Shown: piece after piece, positions 8,588 to 17,718 of the stretch
How the letters are laid out: every line of letters starts with the position of its first letter
Numbering within the stretch: the first letter of the stretch is position 1
Origin: Crocinitomicaceae bacterium
GTDB lineage: Bacteria; Bacteroidota; Bacteroidia; Flavobacteriales_D; Crocinitomicaceae
Assembly (NCBI GenBank): GCA_021740745.1
Contig: JAIOZF010000017.1
Location: 1 to 46,346 of the forward strand
Length of the DNA: 46,346 nt
Reading direction: 5' to 3'
Program-made: the position numbers and the translations under genes
Notes under the pieces: generated by a model
The model's input: only the letters and a program-made list of their open reading frames with translations
Told to the model about the DNA's origin: nothing
The model's database searches: none

Positions 8588-9547
8588 TTAATGAAGTTTC
8601 TCTAATAGTTCAACATTAACGTTTTCAAGCATGATACTTACAAGTTCTTTTGTTCCATATTTTTCTTTCCATCCCCAGTCTTGACGGGCTCTACTATCAT
8701 CTATTGAGCCTGGCCAGCTATCAGCAATAGCTTGACGAAAATCTGGTTCGTACGTTGCTTCGAAAGTAGGAATATGCGTCTTTATTTCCTCCGCCAATTG
8801 TCTAGGTGTAAAGCTACAACCAGCTAGATTATAGGATGAACGAATGGCGATTTTTTCAGATGGAGCTTCCATTAATTCTATGGTTGCTCTTATTGCATCC
8901 TCCATAAACATCATTGGCAGTTCTGTGTTTTCAGATAAGAAACTGACAAACTTCTTACCTAATTTTGCCTGATAAAAAATATCTACTGCATAATCTGTAG
9001 TTCCGCCACCTGGTAAACTCGTATAAGATATTAAGCCAGGGTAACGAATACTTCTAACGTCAACATTATGCTTATTAAAATAATATTCACACCAACGTTC
9101 ACCCGCCAATTTTGAAATTCCATAAACCGTAGAAGGTTCCATAATGGTATACTGAGGTGTCATTTCACGTGGGGTTGTTGGACCAAAAACTGCAATCGAA
9201 CTTGGCCAAAAAATCTTTTTCAAATGTCCTTCCTTCGCTAAATCCAAAATCGTAAAAAGTCCTTCCATATTTAATTGCCATGCGAAATTAGGATTTTTCT
9301 CAGCTGTTGCCGATAAAAGTGCTGCAAGCAAATAAACTTGTTCAATCTTATTGTCTATAATAAAGGATCTAACTGCTTCACGATTCAATATATCCATCTG
9401 CACGTAAGGTCCATTTGATAAAATAGCTGGACATTCTGCTCTTACATCAGCGGCATAGACTTGATCGCTTCCTCTAAGTTTTCTTAATTCTAGTGTAAGT
9501 TCAGTGCCAATTTGACCACAAGCCCCAATTATAATTGTTTTTCCCAT
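8588..9547 (-). CDS. tdh: L-threonine 3-dehydrogenase (epimerase-like short-chain type)
   Basis: A 319-residue NAD-dependent enzyme of the extended short-chain dehydrogenase family. It has the Rossmann motif GACGQIGTEL at the N-terminus and the catalytic pair in YGISK. The segments RYPGLISY, GGGTTDYAVDIF, LPMMFMEDAIRATIELM, SYNLAG, PDFRQAIADSWP and SIDDSRARQDWGW are those I associate with the epimerase-type threonine dehydrogenases of Bacteroidota rather than with sugar epimerases. It oxidises L-threonine to 2-amino-3-ketobutyrate, which is then split to glycine and acetyl-CoA. The ATG at 9547 is preferred to the TTG at 9568 because it directly precedes the Rossmann motif. The kbl ligase gene that often accompanies it is not in the window. 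Confidence 0.92.
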   Translation of the reverse strand: MGKTIIIGACGQIGTELTLELRKLRGSDQVYAADVRAECPAILSNGPYVQMDILNREAVRSFIIDNKIEQVYLLAALLSATAEKNPNFAWQLNMEGLFTILDLAKEGHLKKIFWPSSIAVFGPTTPREMTPQYTIMEPSTVYGISKLAGERWCEYYFNKHNVDVRSIRYPGLISYTSLPGGGTTDYAVDIFYQAKLGKKFVSFLSENTELPMMFMEDAIRATIELMEAPSEKIAIRSSYNLAGCSFTPRQLAEEIKTHIPTFEATYEPDFRQAIADSWPGSIDDSRARQDWGWKEKYGTKELVSIMLENVNVELLEKLH

Positions 9548-9565
9548 TTTGATGTTTTGTACCAA

Positions 9566-9573
9566 CAAAGTTA
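9566..9573 (-). promoter_or_regulatory. Candidate -7 element upstream of tdh
   Basis: On the minus strand TAACTTTG matches TAnnTTTG exactly and lies 18 nt upstream of the ATG at 9547. A clear -33 TTG at the usual spacing is not seen. The element overlaps the alternative TTG start at 9568, which argues for the downstream ATG. Confidence 0.5.
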
Positions 9574-9755
9574 AAATTTGCCTTCATTTAGCCTATCGTT
9601 TTACATTAATTTCTTCCTTTTTTGTTAAAACTGATTTTAGTCATGTTTTTCATTATGCAACTAACTTAGTTTTGGAAGATAATTTTCTATAAAATGTGGA
9701 TTGAACTAGCTTTATTGCTAAAATACATGAATAAGCGTAATCCGGAGTGATTAGC

Positions 9756-9763
9756 TATTTTTG
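9756..9763 (+). promoter_or_regulatory. Candidate -7 element upstream of the homogentisate dioxygenase gene
   Basis: TATTTTTG matches TAnnTTTG and sits 35 nt before the ATG at 9799 in a 251-nt gap between divergent genes. No clear -33 element is seen. Nothing else recognisable lies in this gap. Confidence 0.45.
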
Positions 9764-9798
9764 TCTATTCTATATTATCTCATTAAAAATTTAATATT

Positions 9799-10959
9799 AT
9801 GCCATTTTATCATAAACTAGGGATTTTCCCTCATAAAAGACATACAGTATTCAGACAACCAAATGGTAAACTTTACCATGAACAATTATTCGGAACAGTT
9901 GGTTTCGATGGTATGTCTGTACTTATGTATCATATTAATCCACCAACAATCGTAAAAGAAGTTAAAGGTCAAAAAGACATTGCTCCATTTGTTGCATTGG
10001 AAAAAAACATGATTGCTCGAAGCTTAAAAGGATATGAAGTGCCTGCTGTAGATGATTACTTAGATAGTCGTGTGCCTGTATTGGTTAATTCAGACTGTTA
10101 CATAGAATTAGCTTCTCCCAAAAAGTCAATGACTGACTATTTCTACAAAAATGCGGATGCAGATGAAGTAATCTTCATTCACCGTGGAGAAGGAACTTTA
10201 AAAACACAATTGGGTAATATCGACTTCAGTTACGGTGATTATTTGGTTGTTCCAAGAGGAATGATTTATCAAATGCATTTTAAAGATGAAGACAATAAGT
10301 TATTCATAGTACAGTCATTTAGTCCAGTTTACACACCAAAGCGTTACCGCAACTGGTTCGGACAATTATTAGAACATTCTCCTTACTGCGAAAGAGATAT
10401 TCGTCCGCCACACGTACTAGAACCAATTGAAGAAATTGGTGATTTCTTGATTCGCATTAAAAAGCAAGACGTTCTCTACGATTACATTTACGGAACTCAT
10501 CCTTTTGATATCGTAGGTTGGGATGGATACAATTATCCGTATGCTTTTTCAATTCACGATTTCGAACCAATCACTGGACGCGTTCATTTACCACCGCCAA
10601 TTCACCAAACATTTGAAACGGCCGGATTTGTAATGTGCTCATTTGTTCCTCGTTTATACGACTATCATCCAGATTCGATTCCTGCACCGTACAATCACAG
10701 CAATATTGATTCAGATGAGGTTCTGTATTATGTAGATGGTGATTTCATGAGTCGAAATAACATTGAAAAAGGACAAATCACAGTACATCCAGCAGGTATA
10801 CCTCACGGACCTCACCCTGGCGCGTATGAAAGAAGTATTGGTAAAACGGAGACTTTAGAACTTGCTGTTATGGTTGATACTTTCAAACCATTAAAACTTA
10901 CAAAAGCAGCGATGGATATGCAAGATCCTGAATATGTAAAAAGCTGGATGCAACATTAA
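9799..10959 (+). CDS. hmgA: Homogentisate 1,2-dioxygenase
   Basis: A 386-residue ring-cleaving dioxygenase that opens homogentisate to maleylacetoacetate in tyrosine and phenylalanine breakdown. It is shorter than the human enzyme but keeps recognisable segments: DEVIFIHRGEGTL and GDYLVVPRGMIYQ in the N-terminal cupin-like half, then PFDIVGWDGYNYPYAF, RVHLPPPIHQTFE and FVPRLYDYHP. The iron-ligand region is seen at NHSNIDSDEVLYYVDGDF and HPAGIPHGPHPGAYE. The downstream gene is 4-hydroxyphenylpyruvate dioxygenase, which produces its substrate, so the two probably form one catabolic unit with a 77-nt spacer. Fumarylacetoacetate hydrolase, the next enzyme of the path, is not in the window. Confidence 0.94.
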   Translation: MPFYHKLGIFPHKRHTVFRQPNGKLYHEQLFGTVGFDGMSVLMYHINPPTIVKEVKGQKDIAPFVALEKNMIARSLKGYEVPAVDDYLDSRVPVLVNSDCYIELASPKKSMTDYFYKNADADEVIFIHRGEGTLKTQLGNIDFSYGDYLVVPRGMIYQMHFKDEDNKLFIVQSFSPVYTPKRYRNWFGQLLEHSPYCERDIRPPHVLEPIEEIGDFLIRIKKQDVLYDYIYGTHPFDIVGWDGYNYPYAFSIHDFEPITGRVHLPPPIHQTFETAGFVMCSFVPRLYDYHPDSIPAPYNHSNIDSDEVLYYVDGDFMSRNNIEKGQITVHPAGIPHGPHPGAYERSIGKTETLELAVMVDTFKPLKLTKAAMDMQDPEYVKSWMQH

Positions 10960-11036
10960 TTTGTTGTAAATTAGACTAGGTATTTTAAAAATTAATAAGT
11001 TGAAGTGGTATATCCACTGATTTAAAGGATAGTAAT

Positions 11037-12197
11037 ATGAGTAAAGAAATGAAAAATGTAGAATACGGATTAGAAAAAATCTTTGATGGTGCGCAAGACT
11101 TTCTTCCGTTGTTAGGAACAGATTATGTGGAATTCTATGTGGGAAATGCAAAACAAGCTGCCCATTTTTATAAAACTGCCTTCGGATTTCAATCACATGC
11201 ATATGCAGGATTAGAAACAGGGATGAAAGATCGCGTTTCGTATGTTTTGAAACAAGATAAAATTCGTTTGGTTTTAACGACTGCTTTAACAAGTACTTCA
11301 CCTATTGGAGAGCATGTTAAAAAGCACGGTGATGGTGTGAAAGTGATTGCTCTTTGGGTAGAAGATGCGCGTAAATCTTGGGAAGAGACGACTAAACGTG
11401 GTGCTAAATCATACCAAGAGCCAACAGTTACAAGTGACGAAAATGGTGAAGTTGTGACAGCTGGGATTTATACTTATGGTGAAACAGTTCACATGTTCGT
11501 AGAACGCAAAAATTATACTGGTGAATTTATGCCTGGTTTTGTGAAATGGGAATCAGATTACAACCCAACTCCGATTGGACTAAAATTCATCGACCACATG
11601 GTTGGAAATGTAGGTTGGGGAGAAATGAATACTTGGGTTAAATGGTACGAAGATGTGATGGGATTTGTGAATTTCCTTTCATTCGATGACAAGCAAATCC
11701 ACACGGAATATTCAGCCTTGATGTCCAAAGTAATGAGTAATGGAAATGGTCGAATCAAATTTCCGATCAACGAACCAGCTGAAGGTAAAAAACGTTCACA
11801 GATTGAAGAATACTTAGATTTTTATGAAGGTCCAGGAGCACAGCATATTGCAGTTGCAACAGATGATATTATTGAAACTGTTCGTCAATTAAGAGCGAGA
11901 GGTGTTGAGTTCTTATCAGCACCGCCTCAAGCATATTATGATGAAATTCCAGCTCGTTTAGGTGTTCACATGGACATGATGAAAGAAGACTTAAAAGTTC
12001 TTCAGAGTTTAGCAATCATGATAGATGCAGATGAAGAAGGATATTTATTACAAATATTTACTAAGCCAGTTGAGGATCGTCCAACTTTATTCTTTGAAAT
12101 CATTCAACGAATGGGAGCAAGAGGATTTGGTGCTGGAAACTTTAAGGCACTTTTCGAATCAATCGAAAGAGAACAAGAGAAAAGAGGTACTTTATAA
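11037..12197 (+). CDS. hppD: 4-Hydroxyphenylpyruvate dioxygenase
   Basis: A 386-residue iron-dependent dioxygenase converting 4-hydroxyphenylpyruvate to homogentisate. It has the two vicinal-oxygen-chelate halves expected of the family. Metal ligands are recognisable as the histidine in KFIDHMVGNV, the histidine in GAQHIAVATDDI and the glutamate in LFFEIIQRMGARGFG, with the family-typical C-terminal GNFKALFESIEREQ. The start is ATG at 11037, preceded by a purine-rich stretch (AAAGGATAG). It follows the homogentisate dioxygenase gene on the same strand and ends before a strong terminator, consistent with a two-gene tyrosine-degradation operon. Confidence 0.96.
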   Translation: MSKEMKNVEYGLEKIFDGAQDFLPLLGTDYVEFYVGNAKQAAHFYKTAFGFQSHAYAGLETGMKDRVSYVLKQDKIRLVLTTALTSTSPIGEHVKKHGDGVKVIALWVEDARKSWEETTKRGAKSYQEPTVTSDENGEVVTAGIYTYGETVHMFVERKNYTGEFMPGFVKWESDYNPTPIGLKFIDHMVGNVGWGEMNTWVKWYEDVMGFVNFLSFDDKQIHTEYSALMSKVMSNGNGRIKFPINEPAEGKKRSQIEEYLDFYEGPGAQHIAVATDDIIETVRQLRARGVEFLSAPPQAYYDEIPARLGVHMDMMKEDLKVLQSLAIMIDADEEGYLLQIFTKPVEDRPTLFFEIIQRMGARGFGAGNFKALFESIEREQEKRGTL

Positions 12198-12222
12198 TAA
12201 ATACCAATTACAATAAGTAGAG

Positions 12223-12254
12223 AGCGCGGAGAATTAATCACCGCGCTTTTTTTT
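12223..12254 (+). terminator. Rho-independent terminator after hppD
   Basis: The 7-bp GC-rich stem AGCGCGG / CCGCGCT (12223-12229 and 12241-12247) is followed by a run of eight T. It lies 25 nt past the hppD stop and is the strongest terminator in the window. Confidence 0.93.
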
Positions 12255-12405
12255 ACATCAAAATCTACCATTCGCCGGAAAATAGGCACTAATTCATCTC
12301 TAATTTATGAATTGTCATTTCCTTCTGATTAATCTTCATAAATATTATAAATCGTTTATACTTGATGTATTTAACTTTTTTTATTCTTCACTATTATTGT
12401 TTCCT

Positions 12406-12413
12406 TACCTTTG
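12406..12413 (+). promoter_or_regulatory. -7 element of the purE promoter
   Basis: TACCTTTG is an exact TAnnTTTG match ending 16 nt before the purE ATG, which implies a very short leader. A clear -33 TTG is not obvious at the usual distance. The rest of the gap from 12255 holds only AT-rich sequence. Confidence 0.6.
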
Positions 12414-12429
12414 AAAAAAATAAAAGAAC

Positions 12430-12924
12430 ATGGCAGAAGTAGGAATCATTATAGGAAGTGCATCAGATCTTCCAATCATGCAAGATGCAGCGGACATTTT
12501 AAAAGAATTTGGAATTTCGTATGAAATCAACGTTGTTTCTGCTCACCGTACGCCTGAATTAATGTTCGATTATGCTAAAAGCGCTCATACCCGTGGTTTA
12601 AAGGTAATTATCGCTGGTGCTGGCGGCGCAGCTCATTTACCTGGAATGACAGCATCATTGACTCCCCTACCTGTTATTGGTGTTCCCGTTAAATCTTCCA
12701 ATTCAATTGATGGTTGGGATAGTATTCTGTCGATTCTACAAATGCCAAATGGTATTCCCGTTGCCACGGTTGCGTTGAATGCTGCGAAAAATGCTGGAAT
12801 TCTTGCAGCGAAAATCATTGGTTCATCCAATCCTGAAGTGCTTGCTAAACTTTCAGTATATATGGAAGAAATGAAGCAAAAGGTAATGGAAAGCGGTGAA
12901 AAATTAAAGGCAAATCAAGGATAA
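12430..12924 (+). CDS. purE: N5-carboxyaminoimidazole ribonucleotide mutase
   Basis: A 164-residue class I PurE, which converts N5-carboxyaminoimidazole ribonucleotide to 4-carboxyaminoimidazole ribonucleotide in purine biosynthesis. Conserved segments are [30 protein letters not shown] and the later [15 protein letters not shown]. The length is normal. The partner purK is not adjacent, so purE is a stand-alone gene here with its own promoter. Its 3' end overlaps the convergent NamZ-like gene by 10 nt. Confidence 0.97.
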   Translation: MAEVGIIIGSASDLPIMQDAADILKEFGISYEINVVSAHRTPELMFDYAKSAHTRGLKVIIAGAGGAAHLPGMTASLTPLPVIGVPVKSSNSIDGWDSILSILQMPNGIPVATVALNAAKNAGILAAKIIGSSNPEVLAKLSVYMEEMKQKVMESGEKLKANQG

Positions 12925-14231
12925 AGTAAATACTTACTTCTAACTGCTTTAAAAGCATCTAAGCCTGGTTTCCATTGTGCACGAATTTCTTTTGCGCTCC
13001 AACCTTTTTCAATTTGAATACGCAGCGAAGATGTTCCCGCCAAACGATCAAAAAAGCCTGGTTGATTGATGAAATTAACCGTGTCACCCAATAGTTGTTT
13101 TGCTCTAATTAGGTAATTCAAGTTGATTTCGTATTTACGCTTCTGATTGTGCTCTTGCAAATCATAACCGTTGCAAATTCGATTTTCATACATAGGAGAT
13201 TTCGCCCCTGCTCTAGAGGTTGGAATAAACGAGAATTCATCAATTGGAAACTTTGGGTGTCCATACATTTCAAACGGTCGATCCGTGCCTCTGCCTACAC
13301 TAACAGTTGTTGCTTCGAACATGCACAAACTTGGGTACATCGTAATCGCCACTTCCGATTTTAAATTGGGTGAAGGTGCAACTGGCAAGACATAATTCGT
13401 TTTGTGTGTGTAATACTTGCATGGAATTACCCATAAACTGCAGACAAGACTATCTCTCAACCAACTTTCGCCATTCACCATCATCGCATATTCGCCTATC
13501 GTCATTCCATAAACAATTGGTACAGGGTGCATTCCAACAAACGAACGATGCTGTGGTTCTCGAATTGGACCATCGATGTAATGTCCATTTGGATTCGGTC
13601 GATCTAACACAATCATTTGCTTTTTGTTTTCGGCGCAAGCCTCCATTACATAATGTAAAGTGGAGATATACGTGTAGAAACGCACTCCAACATCTTGAAT
13701 ATCATAAATGACAATATCAACATCTACCAATTGGTCATAGGTTGGCTTTTTGTTATTTCCATATAATGAAATCAATGGTAAACCTGTTTTCACATCAACC
13801 GTTGAATGCACTTTTTCACCTGCATCAGCTTCCCCACGAAAACCATGCTCAGGAGCAAACACTTTAACTACATTGAGTTTCATTGCCAACAGCGTATCAA
13901 CGAGATGGGTATTATTGACCATTGAAGTTTGGTTACTAACAACGGCAATTCGTTTATCGACTAACGAATCCATAAACAAATGAAGGCGCTCAATACCTAA
14001 AATTGGTTTGTGCAGACTTCCATGAACAGCTAAAGCCTCTTCACGAATAGCTTCTTCATTGGCAATTGTTTCATTTTCGATAACAATTGTCTCATTGGTT
14101 GTATTGACTGGTCTTTTAAAAGGAACGGTGCACGAAGCGACTAAAAAAATTAAAATACTTTTCAGGCACAAAACCTTTGCGTACCTTAGTACGGTAAAAG
14201 ATAAATAAGATTTGCCGTTCGAATATTTCAT
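12915..14231 (-). CDS. DUF1343 / NamZ-like exo-beta-N-acetylmuramidase lipoprotein
   Basis: A roughly 438-residue protein of the DUF1343 family, which contains the exo-N-acetylmuramidase NamZ, a cell-wall recycling enzyme releasing terminal N-acetylmuramic acid. Recognisable segments are [64 protein letters not shown] and [14 protein letters not shown]. With the ATG at 14231 the signal peptide ends in a lipobox VASC (Cys34), so the protein is probably anchored in the periplasm or outer membrane. The frame stays open further upstream, but that part is not signal-like. With this start the gene overlaps the 5' end of the divergent permease gene by 20 nt; a start at an internal TTG before the signal peptide core would avoid the overlap. 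Confidence 0.88.
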   Translation of the reverse strand: MKYSNGKSYLSFTVLRYAKVLCLKSILIFLVASCTVPFKRPVNTTNETIVIENETIANEEAIREEALAVHGSLHKPILGIERLHLFMDSLVDKRIAVVSNQTSMVNNTHLVDTLLAMKLNVVKVFAPEHGFRGEADAGEKVHSTVDVKTGLPLISLYGNNKKPTYDQLVDVDIVIYDIQDVGVRFYTYISTLHYVMEACAENKKQMIVLDRPNPNGHYIDGPIREPQHRSFVGMHPVPIVYGMTIGEYAMMVNGESWLRDSLVCSLWVIPCKYYTHKTNYVLPVAPSPNLKSEVAITMYPSLCMFEATTVSVGRGTDRPFEMYGHPKFPIDEFSFIPTSRAGAKSPMYENRICNGYDLQEHNQKRKYEINLNYLIRAKQLLGDTVNFINQPGFFDRLAGTSSLRIQIEKGWSAKEIRAQWKPGLDAFKAVRSKYLLYP

Positions 14232-15906
14232 AGCGCGTAAAGTACTCCAAAATGAGGTGCAAGGTAAGAAAGTTTCCAGACCCATTGTGCGTATATCGGT
14301 GATAAGTATTGCACTTGCAGTTGTTGTTAACTTGATTACCATTGCTGTAGTCACTGGGTTTCAACAAGAAGTACGTAATAAAGTTTCTGGTTTTGGTTCC
14401 CATATTTTTATCATGAGCTCTGGCGAAAGCAGCATCTACGAGTCCGAACCCTTAAACAAAAACCAATCCTTTTTCTCAGAATTACAAAAAGACCCTTCGA
14501 TTAAGGACATTTCATACGTTGCATACAAACCTGTTATTTTTCAATCTGAACAATTTGAAAAGCAATCGAATCGTTCAGGCAAAGATTCGTCGATTGTTCG
14601 TCAAGAGATTCATGGGGCAATATTGAAGGGCGTAAATGAAAGATATAATTGGGAATTCTTTAAAGAAAACTTAAAACAAGGAAAAGTTCCCAACTTTAAA
14701 ACGGATGAACCAAGCATGGAAGTGATGGTTTCTTCACGGATTGCAAAAAACTTGAATTTAAAAGTGGGTGATGATGTAAAAGCATTTTTCGTTAAAACTC
14801 AACCAATCAAAAAGGTTTTCAAACTGGTAGGAATATACGAAACTGGATTAGAAGAATTTGATTCAAAAATTGCCATTGGAGATCTTCGAATTGTGCAGCA
14901 ACTAAATGATTGGGGAATACAAGCCTCAATTGAAGTAGAAGATACACTGTACAATGGACAATTTATTGTACGCGGAAATATCATTGGAGGAAATGGGAAT
15001 TACCGTTATGATTGGGGAAAAGGGTATGAGGCGTATTCTGGAATCACACACTGTCCGTTGAAAGATACCACCATTCGTCTAATTGCTTCTGATTATTGGT
15101 CAAATATCAATGGAAAAGAAGAAGGAACAAGTATACCAGATCCTGCCTATTTAAAAATCAAAATTGAAGGTAAAGCGTATTCATTCTGCGATCCAAAACT
15201 AGATGGAATGGGGACAATTATGCGTGAGTACCTAAATGATTCTGGAAGCCAATTTGCGATTCAAGCCACAGAAAAAAAGATGATTTTTGAGACAATAGAA
15301 GGAAAAGGTAGCAGTCATAATTATGTTGGAGGATTTGAAATTACAGTTAAAAATTGGGATGAACTTCCTGAGGTTCACAGTCGTTTGAAGAAACGATTGG
15401 AATTAATTCCCACAAAGCATGATGAACTGTTAGCTGTTCGAAGTATCATTGAAAACGAAAGTGATATATTCGTGTGGTTAGGATTCTTAGATTTAAATGT
15501 ATTGATAATCCTCAGCTTAATGATCCTAATTGGTATTATCAACATGGGTTCCGCTTTGTTGGTGTTAATTCTTGTACGCTCCAATTTTATCGGTATGTTG
15601 AAATCGATGGGGGCCAGTAACTGGGCCATTCGTAAAATATTTTTAATCCAAGCAGGTTTTTTAATTTTCAGGGGAATTGTTATTGGCAATGTCATTGGGC
15701 TAGGACTTTGTGGTTTGCAATACTATTTCCACATCTTGAAGCTGAACCCAGAGGTTTATTACATTGATAAAGTTCCGATTGAATTAAATGTTTGGGCATG
15801 GTTGGCGCTTAATGTTGGAACCTTGATTGTATGCTTGTTGGCCCTTATTATTCCAAGTTATGCAATTACTCGAATTAGTCCGGTTAAAGCAATTCGTTTC
15901 AATTAA
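14212..15906 (+). CDS. FtsX-like (LolC/LolE-type) ABC transporter permease
   Basis: A 564-residue inner-membrane permease. The N-terminus has [32 protein letters not shown] and KVSGFGSHIFI, typical of the lipoprotein-releasing-type FtsX/MacB permeases. The C-terminus has three hydrophobic segments, with a conserved LKSMGASNWAIRKIF loop and a final PVKAIRFN. The periplasmic domain is long: an extra segment around residues 240-380 (from NGQFIVRGN to GGFEITVKN) makes the protein well over 100 residues longer than the usual ~400-420. TTG at 14212 is the best start, because it places the FIAR motif at the N-terminus and no ATG exists nearby. No ATPase gene is adjacent, so the substrate is unknown. 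Confidence 0.88.
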   Translation: MPFEYFIARKVLQNEVQGKKVSRPIVRISVISIALAVVVNLITIAVVTGFQQEVRNKVSGFGSHIFIMSSGESSIYESEPLNKNQSFFSELQKDPSIKDISYVAYKPVIFQSEQFEKQSNRSGKDSSIVRQEIHGAILKGVNERYNWEFFKENLKQGKVPNFKTDEPSMEVMVSSRIAKNLNLKVGDDVKAFFVKTQPIKKVFKLVGIYETGLEEFDSKIAIGDLRIVQQLNDWGIQASIEVEDTLYNGQFIVRGNIIGGNGNYRYDWGKGYEAYSGITHCPLKDTTIRLIASDYWSNINGKEEGTSIPDPAYLKIKIEGKAYSFCDPKLDGMGTIMREYLNDSGSQFAIQATEKKMIFETIEGKGSSHNYVGGFEITVKNWDELPEVHSRLKKRLELIPTKHDELLAVRSIIENESDIFVWLGFLDLNVLIILSLMILIGIINMGSALLVLILVRSNFIGMLKSMGASNWAIRKIFLIQAGFLIFRGIVIGNVIGLGLCGLQYYFHILKLNPEVYYIDKVPIELNVWAWLALNVGTLIVCLLALIIPSYAITRISPVKAIRFN

Positions 15907-16116
15907 CGAGTTAAAACAAAATCGGCCATTCATTTGCAAAGCCTAACTGAATTGAATTCAAAATTATCTATCTGTTTTCAATTTGATTTGGGAAATCTGA
16001 CATGTTGTCTTAAATCACATAGATACTTTATTCTTACAAAAGAAAATGCTGAAATTGAAAGAATATTATTTCATTTCGCTGCCAACGAAATATTCTAAAA
16101 ACTTTTGATGAAACAC

Positions 16117-16153
16117 AAAAAAAAGGGGCTAGTGAATTCACCAGTCCCTTTTA
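16117..16153 (-). terminator. Terminator of the giant T9SS operon
   Basis: A 13-bp imperfect stem (arms at 16124-16136 and 16141-16153, one mismatch and one wobble) with an AATT loop is followed on the minus strand by a run of eight U. It lies 18 nt past the stop of the PD40/OmpA-like gene. The remainder of the 264-nt gap from 15907 shows nothing convincing. Confidence 0.85.
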
Positions 16154-16170
16154 CAGTATACAATTTTATC

Positions 16171-17688
16171 TTATTCTGTTTTTAGTCCAACAAACTGATA
16201 AGGACGATATTTTTTAACTGATTGAGCATCTTCTACATAATCTGGCCCATCAACAATTGCTGATACTACAACAACATTTACCTTTCCTTTGAAATCATCT
16301 TTACTTTCAAAATAAGTAGACAAATCGTACTTCATGTTTTCAGCGCGGATTTGAGTTAATTTCTCATTTGTTTCATATGTTTTTGTAGGAACTTTAGAAG
16401 CAGAAGAGTATACATTAATTGTAATGTTTGGACGACCAGCTTTTAATTGAACTTCAACAGATTTTACAAATTTTTTGAGAGTGCCTTTGTCTACTGATAA
16501 TTTGTTTTTATTGTAATCAAAATAATGCATGAACTCAATATTTTTATATGTTGCTGCAGTAATTACAGGTAATTCAAGTGGCGCTGGTTCGTTAACAATA
16601 CAAGATGTTGTAATCGATTTTCCTCTTGAATCTGTAACTATCAGTGAATATTCTCCTTTCATAATGTTTATTAGGTCTTTATCCGCAACACCATTAGACC
16701 ATGAATAGCTATATGGAGGAACACCCCCTTCTATAGTTGCCACTATTGAACCATCTGAACCTTCGTATTTTGTTGCATCAGTTGCTGAGCAGGTTGCAAC
16801 AAGAGCTGGTGGAAAAATTACCATTGCTGTGTAAATATCACTTCGTTCAGATTCGCGGTTACTTGACCAATAAATCATGTTACCTGAATGACTAAAGTAC
16901 GCGTCAAATTTTGGTGAATTAATTTTGCTGCCAAGATTGGTTGGTTTTGACCAGCTTGACCAAGAACCTTGTATTACTGAATAAAAGATATCTGCATCTC
17001 CTTGTCCGCCGTGACCATTGCTTGAAAAATACAACGTATCCTGCGTTTTAGATAAGAAAGGTGAAATCTCAAATCCGGAAGTGTTCAATGTATTTCCCAT
17101 ATGAATTGGTGCTGACCATCCCGCACCTTCTTTTGTAGAAACATATAGATCTTCTTGACCCAATGTTCCAGGGCCAGCATAAGATATTATAATTACATTT
17201 TCAGCTTCATTCACGTGGAAACCATAGAAATCTCCTTCAATATCCAATGTTGGAATAATCACTTCTTCTGGTTTACTCCAGCCCGCTCCTTTTTTTGTAG
17301 ATGCAGCAATGCCCTTAACAAGATCCTTCTTCCCTTCATAGGAGTTTAAAACATACATTACCGAGCCTCCTTTGCCCAATCCGAGAACGGCATTATTATA
17401 TTTGTTGTTGATGTCTGTCAATCGCTGGCATCCGCCGTAACTTCCATCTTCCTCTCGCTTACTGAACCATATATCCTGATCTGATTCTCCTCCTACTGCC
17501 GAAGGGTCGAATGTGCGAACAAAAAATAAGATCGAACTGTCCTTTGAAAAGACCGGAATACTTTCCTCTCCGGTCTCCGTATTTACAGTCCCCGGTAATC
17601 TCTTAGGTTCTGAATAATCCCAAAACTGGGCACTTGATGTTAGACTGATAAAACTAACTCCTGCTGCCAACAATAATATCTTTTTCAT
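16171..17688 (-). CDS. PD40 propeller / SprB-repeat / OmpA-like outer-membrane protein
   Basis: A 505-residue secreted protein with a signal peptide (MKKILLLAAGVSFISLTSSAQ). Residues ~40-290 carry PD40-type propeller repeats, such as PVFSKDSSILFFVRT, DIWFSKREEDGS, DTLYFSSNGHGGQGDADIF and NMIYWSSNRESERSDIY. Residues ~305-370 form one SprB-type repeat (GSIVATIEGGVPPYSYSW, LINIMKGEYSLIVTD). The C-terminal ~120 residues resemble an OmpA domain through NEKLTQIRAENM, but the usual peptidoglycan-contact aspartate motif is replaced by YSSASKVP. Such proteins accompany PorP/SprF in T9SS surface-protein loci. It is the last gene of the operon, 30 nt after the PorP/SprF gene, and may tether or assemble the giant adhesin (inference). 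Confidence 0.85.
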   Translation of the reverse strand: MKKILLLAAGVSFISLTSSAQFWDYSEPKRLPGTVNTETGEESIPVFSKDSSILFFVRTFDPSAVGGESDQDIWFSKREEDGSYGGCQRLTDINNKYNNAVLGLGKGGSVMYVLNSYEGKKDLVKGIAASTKKGAGWSKPEEVIIPTLDIEGDFYGFHVNEAENVIIISYAGPGTLGQEDLYVSTKEGAGWSAPIHMGNTLNTSGFEISPFLSKTQDTLYFSSNGHGGQGDADIFYSVIQGSWSSWSKPTNLGSKINSPKFDAYFSHSGNMIYWSSNRESERSDIYTAMVIFPPALVATCSATDATKYEGSDGSIVATIEGGVPPYSYSWSNGVADKDLINIMKGEYSLIVTDSRGKSITTSCIVNEPAPLELPVITAATYKNIEFMHYFDYNKNKLSVDKGTLKKFVKSVEVQLKAGRPNITINVYSSASKVPTKTYETNEKLTQIRAENMKYDLSTYFESKDDFKGKVNVVVVSAIVDGPDYVEDAQSVKKYRPYQFVGLKTE

Positions 17689-17718
17689 AAATAGTGCTTT
17701 TCCGCTTTTTGCCTTTAA

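Noticed and set aside
10960-11036. Small hairpin AGTGG-TATAT-CCACT before hppD as a riboswitch or attenuator
   Set aside because: A 5-bp stem is too short and there is no alternative pairing or terminator structure.
12025-12289. Small open frames around the end of hppD
   Set aside because: They overlap the coding end of hppD and its terminator and lack start context or motifs.
13149-13983. Several open frames on the plus strand opposite the NamZ-like gene
   Set aside because: They mirror a clearly recognised gene on the other strand and show no protein motifs.
16060-16105. Hairpin from GAATATT...TTTCG pairing with CGAAATATTC
   Set aside because: The arms pair only with a 6-nt bulge and no U tract follows; the better terminator nearby belongs to the opposite strand.
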